Assembly: GCF_007565055.1 (NCBI RefSeq)
Contig: NC_044561.1
Span: 28,180,114-28,244,113, forward strand
Origin: Rhinopithecus roxellana
Lineage: Eukaryota; Chordata; Mammalia; Primates; Cercopithecidae
Direction: 5' to 3'
DNA length: 64,000 nucleotides
Made by a program: the position numbers and the translations under genes. This document shows, one piece after another, positions 11,332 to 22,900 of the stretch (within the stretch, counting starts at the first letter, position 1; every line of letters starts with the position of its first letter). The notes under the pieces are model-generated. The model worked only from the letters and a program-made list of their open reading frames with translations, was not told where the DNA came from and searched no databases.

Positions 11332-14300
11332 CTGGCAGGGAAGAAATGCCACCAATGAGCATGGCACAGCCAGACTGGCGCCAGGACCAGGACCAAGACG
11401 AAGTCCAAGACCAGCCCCAGGCCAGCACACAGTCACTTGGGTCTGGGTGCAAAAGACAGGTGTCCCCCCACTACCCGGAGCCAGGCTCCAGCCTTCAGGG
11501 GAACAGAGCCAAGAGACAGGAGAGCCAGGCTTCAGCCCCGTGCCTCTCTCCTCCCGAGTCTCTGAGGCAGGGGCCGCCCATGCCCAGCATCCCTGTCTGT
11601 CCCATGACTCGATGGCCCCAGCAAGATTTCCAACTCAATCTGGACGCAGCCCCAGGCTCTGGCTGCTGCGAGGGAGGGGGTGGCTTTCTGACCCCGCTGC
11701 CCAAACGAACCTCTGGCTGTCTGCCCCACGCTGGTCCCAGGGTTGCTCAGAGCCAGGCCCCTGGGCCCACACTGACCCCGGGCGGCCCCCGCCCGGCACT
11801 TACTTTCTGAGTGGATGGCGTTGACACGGCGATCCCCATGCCTGAGCCCGGGAGGACAGATAGGACCTTGTACTGAAAGGGCAAGCATGGCTGTCACCAC
11901 AGGCCTCCGCAGGCCCAGGGCATCCTCCTCCACTGTGCATACAGGCGGCAGGGCCCACGGGCACCCAGGACTTCCAAGCAACAGAGGATAAGGACCTGTG
12001 GGCACCTCCTCACTTTGTGAGCCAGACACCAGACCTGGAAAGGGTCCGTCCCACCCCATCCCAGACCGCCAGGCAGCTGGCCTGAGGAAGGTCGGAGACA
12101 AGCAGGCCCGAGGAGGCTGATGGTGGGCACTGGGCCCCAGAACTTGCTCTCAGGGCCTGGCACCAGAGGGCCATCTGTCAGCACTGCCAAACCCAACAGG
12201 CAGGCTGAGAGGACCCCAGCCCTGAACTCACCCCTTCTGGTCACCTGACTGCACACTTTTTTCCAGAGCCGGATGGGAGAGACCACCCACAGCTGCCATG
12301 GGGCGAGAGTGCCCCCGTGCCGGTGCAGACACGCCCAGGACGCTCGGAGCTAGGAGGGAGCTGCGGGCCCTGACCACCCTGGCCGAATGTGCCTGCCAGT
12401 CCCTCACTGAGCCTCCCCTGTCCCAGAGAACAAGGCACCACAGGCACCTGTGGCCACGCCCACCTGCTCATTCCATGTGACAGTCAAATGCTGAGAAAAC
12501 GCCCAGAGCGGGTGCGACCATCTGAGCTCTCACCTGAAAACCTGTGTCCGAGGCACGAGCTCAGGGCCCCTGTGCTTTTCCTTGTGAGGAGGGTCCCAGA
12601 TAACGGGGCGGGGGGAACACAGTAGCCAGAGCAGGGCGTGGGCGCCTGACCTCATGGGCTCCAACCCAGCCCCTCCACTTTGAGACACAGGTCCAGGCAA
12701 GCGGACCCAGGCAGGTGCTGTCCCACAGGACGCGGGGACTCAAGTCAAGGACACGGACCATGGCCGGCCAGCGTGGCCACGGTGTCCAGATGCTGACAGA
12801 GGCTGGCAGAGGTCTACATGGAAAGCCTCGCCAGCCTCTGTCAGGTGATGAAGAAAACACGGGGGTGGGTGGGTTCACCAACCTTCTGGATGTCCGTGAT
12901 GTCCACCAGCTTGATGACTTTGTTCCTCTTTGAGGACCCAGATTTGGAGCTTTCGAAGCACAAGTAACTGGAAGGGAAACAGACAGAGGCGTCGCCTGGC
13001 TCTTGAGCCAGAGCGTGCTCCCACCAGGTGGGGGTCTCCCGCAGCTGCCCCTCAGCCCCCAGTGGGATGAACAGAGATGCTCCCTTCCCACCAGACACAG
13101 CACGTGTGACACACACGGCCACCACTCTGTGTGAGACACTCGTGGCCACTGGTCTGTGTGAGACACTCATGGCCACCGCTCTGAGACACGGCCACCGTTC
13201 TGTGTGAGACACTCAAGGCCACCACTCTATGAGACACTCATGGCCACCGCTCTGTGTGACACACTCGTGGCCACCGCTCTGTGAGACATGGCCACCGCTC
13301 TGTGTGAGACACTCGTGGCCACCGCTCTGTGTGAGACACTCACGGCCACTGCTCTGTGTGAGACACTCGTGGCCACCGCTCTGTGAGACACTCACGGCCA
13401 CTGCTCTGTGTGACACACTCGTGGCCACCGCTCTGTGAGACACGGCCACTGCTCTGTGTGACACACTCGTGGCCACCGCTCTGTGAGACACGGCCACCAC
13501 TCTGTGTGAGACACTCGTGGCCACCGCTCTGTGTGAGACACTCACGGCCACTGCTCTGAGACACTCGTGGCCACCGCTCTGTGAGACACTCACGGCCACT
13601 GCTCTGTGTGACACACTCGTGGCCACCGCTCTGTGAGACACTCACGGCCACTGCTCTGTGTAAAACCTAAGACTGCCGTTCCCAGGATGCTAGGAATGAG
13701 ATTCCCATTCCCCTGGGATTCCCAGCGAGCGACACAGGCGTCCCGGAGTCCTAGCTGGGAGTGTCCAGGTCACCTCCTCTGCAAGAAGCAGAGGGGAGGC
13801 GGGGCCTTGGCCACTGCTACAGGTGTGGGGGACGGGGTGGCCGAGGGCCAGGCAAGACCAAGAGTAGACCCCATCCCCAGGCCAGCTCTCGCACTCCCAC
13901 ATCTGGGGTTTCGGGGGTTTGGAGTGTAGCAAGAGAAGAGTCAAAGTCCTCTTCTGGCTACTGTGTCGCAGACAGAAACACTGATCCAGGGCCTCAGTAC
14001 TAGCTAGGGGCCTCGGTCCCCTCCTTGGATGACTCTGCCCCTGTTCCCCATGAACTGCTTGGGCCCCAGAGGAGACAGCATCCCTGGCGGCCTGAGGGAG
14101 GACAGCAGTGCGGCACAGGCCGCGTCCGGCTTGGAGGCAACACTTTTCCCCTGGGAGCCCAGACAGTCAGCAAGAGCGGAGCATGGGAGAGGCCAGGGCC
14201 GCCACTCGGGAAAACCTGCACTGGGCCAGCCGCGCCATCCCAGGGCCCAGGCAACCCCTCCTGTGCCCCCTCCCCTGCAGCCACACAGGGCCCCGCGGCC

Positions 14301-17300
14301 GCACTCACTTCTCCGTGACGTAGAGCACCCCGTTCCTGATGTAGTCCGTGGGCATCTTCCGGTCCCTGTTGATCAGGCAGCAGCGCCAGCCGTTCTCGCA
14401 CACTAATGGGAGAAGGCCTGCCCGTCACGCTTTCCACTGGAAATAGCCAGCCTCTGACCTGACGCTGGGACCCGGGAGTCCCGACTCTCAGATCCTGACA
14501 TCCACCCACTGCGCTCACATCACACCCACCGCGAGAGGAAGGCATGCTGGCAAGAGTGAGGTGGCCCCGGAGGGTGGAAAACAGATGTTTCCTCTTCACC
14601 AGGCACTGGCAGCGTTTTTAAAGTGAAAGCAGCCAGGCAGAGCAGGGAGCAACAGAAGTGACAGTGTGGCCAGGACGCCACCTCCACGAAGACTGGCAGG
14701 GCCAGGGCTTAGCAGAGGACGAAACTCAGTTCTCCACAGCTGCCTCTGCAGCCACTCAGCACACACCTTGGGCTGCCCGGTTTAGTTTAACAGGAATTCC
14801 CTTTGGGAAGGCTGACCTGTCCCCAGGAAGGGTGACATATCCCCAGGCTCCTGAGTCACCTCTCCCTTGGTGGCTCTTGTTTCTCCAGACACGATGGAAC
14901 CAGGGGCAGATCCCCTGCCAGCGCCCCGCAGGCCCTGACGCCTCACCCTGGAGTCTGTCCCCAGCGGGCCACCTGCATGCCTGCTCTCAGGGGAGTGCTA
15001 CAGTGTGGGTGGCTCTCCCCACAGACACGCCCTTCTCCTCTGGAGCCCACAGAGTCCTCATGACCCCCGGCTCCTGTACTGCCTCCTGGCGTCCTGGGGC
15101 AGTGAGATGTGAACGCCGTCCTGAGGGCTCCTCTGGCCTGTCATAGGGCAACCCCCTCCTGGACCCACAGCACCCCCAACGGGCCTTCCGTCTGTGCCTG
15201 TGCTGGGCCCGGCCTCAGGCTCACGGCACACACACCCGCCAGCGGCCGCTCGTTTTCTGTCAGGTTGAAGATTTCGTGGAAATTGCCCTTCTTGGTGCTG
15301 TGGAAGCGGCCGGCGTCCTCCTCTTTACCCAGGCCGGCCGGCGCGCTGGGCACATAGCTCCGTGATGAGGTCGTCTGCAGCTGCCAATGGCAAACGGCGT
15401 CAAGGTCAGGCCCACTGCCCACGCCCGCAGCACCCAGAGGCGCTGGCCGCACGCACAACCCCCCACAAGCTGGAATCCGAATTCGGGAAGACATTCCCCA
15501 GGCCCCTTCTGGCCCAGCACGCTCCTTCCAGGCAGGGCCACCTCACCTCGGCGGGGAGAGCCCAGCAACCCTCCCGAATCATCTGGAACACCGGGAGGAG
15601 AGCACCGAGGCCCACTCATTCCCCATGGTCCTGGCTGGGACACTGTGCGGGACATCTGGAGGGCCTGTGACTGAATGAATATGGCCCAGTGCCAGCCTGT
15701 GGCTCCAAGGGGGCCCTTCTCCAGCTGCCTGGCCTCAGTGCCAGAGCCTCACCTGTCAGGGAGGGCAGGGGCCGCGCCCCCATGGAGGGGCCACTCCCAG
15801 GCCCGCTGGCTCTCAGTCGTCATGGCCAGTCCCCAAGTGTTGCCTTGGGCTTGGGAGGGGCTGGATGGGCCTCAGAAACCGCAGTGGTAATGGGAAAAAA
15901 AAACCCTCACATTTTAAGAACTCCATAAAATTGAATAAACAGCCTCTAAATGAGCCAGAGGTGAACACAGCACTGTGGGCCTGGGGATACCCGGCTTCGT
16001 GGCCCCCCATCCCCCTACCCCGCAGCTGGGGGCCGGGCTCACCCTGCGCGAGACGGCAGCACTGGAGCGCTCCTTGAGCTGCGGGTCGGTGGGGAGGCTC
16101 CTCCAGATGATATAGGGCGTGTCGTACTTGGCCCGCAGCCTCGGGCAGCGTTTAAAGATGAAATCGATGAGGAAGAACTTGATACCAGCATAGAGTCCTG
16201 AGAGCAGGGGACACAGGCTGTTCAACAGAGCCCTGAGGGCAGGGGACACAGGCTGTTCAACATCGAGCCCTGAGGGCGGGGGACACAGCCCGCTCCATCT
16301 AGAGCCCTGCAGCTGTGCCAGTCTACTCAGGGTGATGGTTCCACCACCTCCCACCTCCCAGATTGGCACCCTCTGCTCTGAGCCTGGATGTGAGAGTCCA
16401 GCTCCTCGCTCAGTCCTCACCCTGGACGCCCCCAGCCTCACTCCCCTGGGGCCCCATCCAGCTGCAGCCTCAAACACAAGCAAGAGCTGCGCCATGCACG
16501 TTCAGACCTACGGCCAGCCTTCCCCTGCACTGCACACACCTTCCCGCCCCAGAATCACGCAACGACTATGCCCCTCCCCAGTGGGCTCCTCCCCACCTTC
16601 CGCTTGGCACTGAAGGGCACCATCACCTGCCCAGCAGTTCAGGGAATGTTCCCAGCATCCCTTCAAGGCCCTCCCTGACCCCCGTCCTGCCCACCTGCAA
16701 ACTGGTGGTTCTGCCCTCCGAACAGGCCAGATCCACTAAAGACTCACTTAAGACCTACTCAGGGTGATGGTCCAGCACCTCGCATCTCCTAGATTGGCAC
16801 CCTTCACCCTGAGTCTGGATGTGAGAGTCCAGCGGCTCGCTCAGTCCTCACCCTGGACGCCCCCAGCCTCGCTCCCCTCGGGCCCATTCCAGCTGCAGTC
16901 TCCACCCCAGTCAAGGGCCCCACTGCCAGCGCCCCACCCGCTCCCACTAAGACCCCTCAGCTCTGCTAGGACCCCCCCATCCCATGCCCCTCACTTCTCT
17001 CTCCAACTCTGCCCAGCTCCGGGCAGTTCTCAACCCACCTAAAACACTTCAGGACTGTGCCTCCTCTGCCCCAATTCCCCACACCAGGCACCCAATCTGA
17101 GGTCCCTCCATGGCAATCCCTCCCAAACCCCCCTCCCACCTGCCCTCCTTCACCTGGGTGCCCCCCCAGGCCCAGCCCAGCCCTGCTCAGACCGCCTCCC
17201 ACAACCACCTGCTCAAATGGCTCCCAGCCACGCCCTCACAGGCTCCCCTCCACCAGCTCCATTTTCTTTCTGGCACTGTCACCTGACACAATCACGGTCA

Positions 17301-19927
17301 GTCCCCCTACAAAGCATGACCTCAGAAGAGCAGGGCCTGGCTGCGCCCCAGGACCCCACCCGGCAACAGACGCAGGGATGGGAGGTGGGGCCGGTCCCCA
17401 CACACCTCCTAACGCACCCCTCTGGGCAGCGAAAGCTGTCAGGAGTTCCGGTCTCTGCAGGTGCCCCTCCCAGTGCTGAGGGCTGTCTCGCTGCCCACAG
17501 TGCCCGGCCCACCAGACCAGACCAGACGTGGCAGGCCCTCCCTGCAAGGGCCCCAGGGTCAGGGTTCCATGTACTAGCTGTGCCAAAAGGGGACTGAATA
17601 AAAGCAGGGGCCCCAGGGTCAGAGTTCCATGTACTAGCTGTGCCAAAAGGGGATTGATTAAAAGGTGCCTTGTTTCGTTTTTTGCCTTTGTAGGACATTT
17701 TCACATAAATTCATCAATCAAGTCAGACTTTTTGACCCCAATTCTCAACTTGTTGATTCTTTTTTTTGAGACGGAGTCTTTGTTCTGTTGCCCAGGCTGG
17801 AGTGCAGTGGCTCGATCTCAGCTCACTGCAACCTCTTGGGTTCAAGCGATTCTCCTGCCCCAGTCTCTCAAGTAGCTGGGCGCCTACCACCACACCTGGC
17901 TAAAAATTTTGTATTTTTGGTCGAGACGGGGTTTCACCATGTTGGCCGAGCTGGTCTCGAATTCTTGACCTCAAGTGATTCACCCGCCTCGGCCTCCCAA
18001 AGTGCTGGGACTACAGGCATGAGCCACCGTGGCCGGACAACTTGTTGATTCTTGAAAGATGCTAGGTGTAGGGGGGGCAGGGCCAGGACCACCCTCTTGG
18101 CTGACTGGCCTGAGCTCCCCGGTCTCCCTCCACGTGGTGCCCGACCCGTGAGGGACAGCTCAGCTCAAGAGAGCCCAAGTCCCAGCTGGGGCCATCCTTG
18201 CTTGGGGCAGGCAGCCTCTGCCCCTCTAAGCTGAGGTCTCTTGTCAGCACTGCAAAAGTACACGTGGGCACTGAGGAGCCAGGAATGCCACCTTGGTCCA
18301 CATCTGGCAGGGTCAGCACTGCCCAGTGGCAGTGGTGATCTCAGTGTGGTTGCAAGAACCCAAACCACACTGGTTGTCACAAAAAAGGAAAGTAGGGGCC
18401 GGGTGGGGTGGCCCACGCCTGTAATCCCAACACTATGGGAGGCCAAGGCGGGCGGATCACGAGGTCAGAGGTTCGAGACCAGCCTGGCCAACATGGTGAA
18501 ACCATTAAAAATACAAAAATTAGCTGAGTGTGGTGGTGCGCCCCTATAATCCCAGCTACTCCTGAGGCTGAGGCAGGAGAATCACTTAAACTCCAGGGAC
18601 AGAGGTTGTAGTGAGCCGAGATCGTGCCACTGCACTCCAGCCGGGTGAGACAGAGTGAGACTCCATCTCGGAAAAAAAAGGACAGCAAGGCAAATCCAGG
18701 ACACCAAGACCCAGGTGCACACCCCAGGCTCCCCGTGGAGGGCAGCCTGCCCCAGAGCTGCCCAGGGCTCCAAGTGCACTGCAGCTCTGGAGCCTCGGCA
18801 CCTGGACCCAGGCCCAGGGATCTAACAGGAGGTCACGGCGGTCACCTACCCACTCATGAGCCTGGAGTCCTGGGTGCTAGCCAGAGGGGCTCCAGGGCAT
18901 TGTCGGGGGAAGGGTCTGATCAAATCTGGCTCTGCCCACTCCTGGTGATGCCACGTGATGGCCACAGTGAGCTGCCGCTGGAGAGCTCAGCCCTGCTGCG
19001 TCCAGAAGCCTGTCCTCCCACCAGCAGTTACGCTGGGTCAGGGCTAGGGTCAGGCTGGCATTACGGCAAAGGCATTCAGAAAAGCGGCAGAGGAGCGGCA
19101 CGGGGGCGGCGGGGGAGCGGCACGGAGGCGGCAGGGGCGGCGGGGGCATCTCCTCTTCCACACAGACACAGTCCCCCACTGCTCCTCTAAGTGGCATGCC
19201 AAGCCCAGACTGCTGAGGGACCAGGGTCTGACTCCCAACTCCAGCACGGAGCTCTCCCCACCCCTGGCTTTGCAGCTCCCACAACCGCGCAGACTGTCCT
19301 GCTTGGGCCCACCTGCCCCCTCAAGAACAGGACCCTGGCGGCCTCGCTCCCACATGCCAGTGTGCGGCCCATGTCAGACACTGGATCGCTGTTATTGAGG
19401 AAAACAGAGGGAAGGGAAAGGGAAGAGGAAGGGAAAGGGAAGGGAAGAGGAAGGGGTAGGGAAGGGGTAGGGGTAGGGGAAGGGGAGGGGAAGGGAAGGG
19501 AAGGGGAAGGGGAAGGGGAAGGGGAAGGGGAAGAGGAAGGGAAGGGAAGGGAAGGGAAGGGAAGGGAAGGGAAGGGAAGGGAAGGGAAGGGAAGGGAAGG
19601 GAAGGGAAGGGAAGGGAAGGGAAGGGAAAGGAAGGGAAGGGAGACCAGGCACAGTGTCTCACGCCTATAATCCCAGCACTTTGGGAGGCCGAGGTGGGCA
19701 GATCGCCTGAGGTCAGGAGTTCAAGACCAGCCTGGCCAATAAGGTGAAACCCCGTTTCTACTAAAAATACAAAAAAAATTAGCTGGGTGTGGTGGCAGGC
19801 GCCTATAGTCCCAGCTACTTGGGAGGCTGAGGCAGGAGAATCACTTGAACCCAGGAGGCAGAGGTTGCAGTGAGCCAAGATCGTGCCACTGCACTCCAGC
19901 CTGGGCAACAGAGCGACACTCTGTCTC

Positions 19928-19965
<38 letters not shown>

Positions 19966-22900
19966 AAAGAGAAACAGAAAGAGAAAAGAGGGAAGCAAGA
20001 AAAAAAAAAAGAGAAAGGAGGGAAGAAAGCACACTGGGCAGCAGTGGACGGGTGCCTCCCGGGGTGAGGAGGGGCCGCCACACCCCACCCACCTCCCGGC
20101 ATAGCCTGGTCCTCGCCACCAGCTGCCCTCCTTCCCCACAGCCAGCTCTGCAGATGAGTGTTTTAGTGGATGAGATGAGTGTTTTGGTGGATGTGACCCT
20201 TGGCTTCATGTGATGTTACCAAACTCATCAGCTACAACCAACCTCCCCGCACATCAAACCAGGCTCTCAGCCTCCCCGACTGTCACCCCTGAGCCCACAG
20301 GCGCCCCCCAGAGATGTGTCCTGTCCAGGGCAACTCCCTGACACCCCCAGGGCCTGCTATCCTGGGTCTTGGGTCTTCCAACTCCTCCCACTTGGCAGGA
20401 GACACGGGGGCCTTGGAATCGCAGAGTTTCTTGATTTAAGAAACAATCACCGTGTCCCTCGATCTCGGATGGGCTTCACTTCTCCCAAATTGAAACGTTT
20501 GTGACAAAAAGCAGAGGAAGGATCACCAGGTGAGTTTAACAGTTCTTGCAGACACCTGGCAGACACTGGTGGCACACAGACACTTGTGTCCCCCCTCCTG
20601 AAGCTACAGGCCACAGGTACATCTCCTTACCCACGGTGAGCCCCACCAGGCGGTAAGGGAAGAAGCAGGAGGCCAGGAAGGCAGCCCAGAGCGCCACATA
20701 CAGCTTCTGTGTGATCTCCGGCTGGACCCACATGAACAAGCTGGAAGGAGAGGGGAGGCTCAGGCCGGGCGGGCGCTGCCGGGCCGGGGTGGGGGGCGGG
20801 ACTTACTTCTTGATCTTCTCCAGGATGTCAGCCATCTTGCCGAAAAGGTTCTGCGTGAAGGAGAAACAGCGATTACAGCAGCCACCGTGCCTGGGCTGTC
20901 AGTCACACTGCGACGCCAGGAGGGCCTCCAGGTTGGGCAGCCCTGAGGTCACCCAGAGCCCTGTGGTCCTGCCCAGCTGCTCCGAGGCCGGGGAAGGCGC
21001 AGCTCTGGTCTAGGGCAGAGGTGACCATGCTCACAGCAACAGCAGACCCAGGCCTGAATCCTTCCCAGGGGCACTCAACCCTGGCCAGGGACTCCCCTAG
21101 GGGGATGGAGGGGGGCTCCACCTAGACCCTGGCCCACCATCTGCAGAGGCTGAATCAGGAGGCCCCTTCCCCACCCACCAGAGCTGCTGTAATGACCAAC
21201 CAAGGGCAGGGTGACTACAGGTCAGCTGACAGCAGGCAAACCGGGCCTGCAGTGTCACGCACAGCCCTCCCTGGGCAGCAGCTGAGGCCGGCAGAGACAC
21301 ACCCCTGGCCAGCATAGGCACATCCCTGGCCAGCACAGAGACACCCCTGGCTGGTGCAGAGACACCCCTGGACGGTGCAGAGACACCCCTGGCTGGCGCC
21401 CATGGCCAACACAGACACACACCCCTGGCTGGTGCCCGTGGCAGTACCTGGGCTTTCTGAGCAACATCCAGCACCAGCTGGAACTTCTCAGACACAGTCA
21501 GGTCTTCCTTTGGAGGTTCCTTCAGTCAAAGGGGAAAGAGAATTTTCCACTGAAATTTAACAGTTCAGAAAAACTACTGACAAAACAGTGTGGAGCCCTC
21601 CCAGCCCCAGGGACTCTGCTGTCCCCACACAGCCAGAGGGGATGGGACATCCCTTAGGGACCCGGCACCAGGAGGACACCCCTCTGGGCTGATGGTGACA
21701 TCTCACCCTGTGCCCCTCACTCTGGGCGCACAACAGGAGTGGGGCAGAGCTGCCCCTGCAATGGCTGAGCAGAGGCTCTGCCTCACAGTTCACCTTCACA
21801 GCTGTCCTCCCTCACTTACAGGCAGGGAAACTGAGGCCCAGCCAATGGGAGCCCTGGTCCCGCTTGTCTCCCATTCATTAAGAGCCTCCTAAGGTTTCCC
21901 GGGTCCCAGTGCTGGGCGAGCAACAGCCCGCCTCCTCCAGGCACTTCTCCTGACCCCTGCTGCTCCATGTAAGAAACAGGCACTGAGATATCCAACTAGG
22001 CCCATGGAGGCGCCGAGGCCTCCCTTCTGCCCATGCCCAGTGGTCTTGCCCCATGGGCCGAGGTCTCCCTCTAGAGCAAACTTCTGTAAAGGCCAGGTAG
22101 TAAATACTTTTGGCTTCCAGGGCCATGTGGTCTGTCGGCTACTCGACCGTCGTGCAGAAGCAGCCGCAGCAGTGTGTAAATGAATGGGTGTGTCTATGGC
22201 CAATAAAACTTTATTTACAAAGTTAGGCAGTGGGCCAGAGGTGGGTGTTTTGTTGTCGTTGTTTTGTTTTGTTGAGACAGAGCCTTGCTCTGTCGCCCAG
22301 GCAGGAGTGCAGTGGCGGGATCTCGGCTCGCTGCAAGCTCCGAGAGGCAGCCTCTTGCATCTCAGATGGGAACAGGTCCGCTTGTCCAGCCCACTGTTCA
22401 CCGCCCTACCTGGGGAGGTTGTGGGGGCTACAGCAGCCCCTCAATGTCCCCCACCCCTGCCACATCACATCCTAGCTGGGAAGCCTCAGCTGGGACAGGC
22501 CAGGGCCAGGCAGTCTGCTTCTTGCACAGCCAAGCCTGGCCTAGCAAGTGGGGCCGGGCATGCACCCTCCCAGGGCTTGGGGCTAGGGAGGGGCTGGCGT
22601 CCTCCTCCCCTCCTCTTTGGGGTTGGCCTCCTCCTCCCCTCCTCTTCAGGGCCAGGGCAGGGCTCCCGGGGGATGATCACATGGCCTCATCCAGAGGCTT
22701 CCCCGGGAGGTGCCCACAGGCTGAGAGGCCTGGTGTGATGGAGACGGTCGGAGGAGACTGTGCGCCCTCCAGGGACTTACCATGGGCTCAGACACTTCCG
22801 GCACGATGCTCCACTGTATCCGCCAGCCCCTGGTGAACAAAAAACACACACACCTTTATGACAGTGCCACCTGAGTCAGGGGATGGCATCGAATCGCCAG

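Larger units (their letters stand above)
16198..20630 (-). other. GRAMD4: GRAMD4 intron 12
   Basis: 4.4 kb. Holds the acceptor triplication (16195-16305), a 147 bp duplicated pair (16323/16755), a C-rich stretch (16900-17230), a 60 bp tandem pair (17548-17667), Alus at 17757-18037, 18397-18680 and 19646-19945, and a 240 bp polypurine tract (19405-19648). The rest is unique. Confidence 0.85.
21520..22780 (-). other. GRAMD4: GRAMD4 intron 9
   Basis: Contains a MIR-like remnant (about 21790-21880), a hAT-type MER relic (22076-22247) and an Alu tail-end fragment (22250-22344); the rest is unique. Confidence 0.75.

Noticed and set aside
13112..13665. CRISPR-like look of regular repeats
   Set aside because: No unique spacers; contiguous VNTR units in a primate intron.
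19321..20139. 272-codon minus frame rich in Phe/Pro/Leu/Ser
   Set aside because: Polypyrimidine tract plus Alu read as protein.
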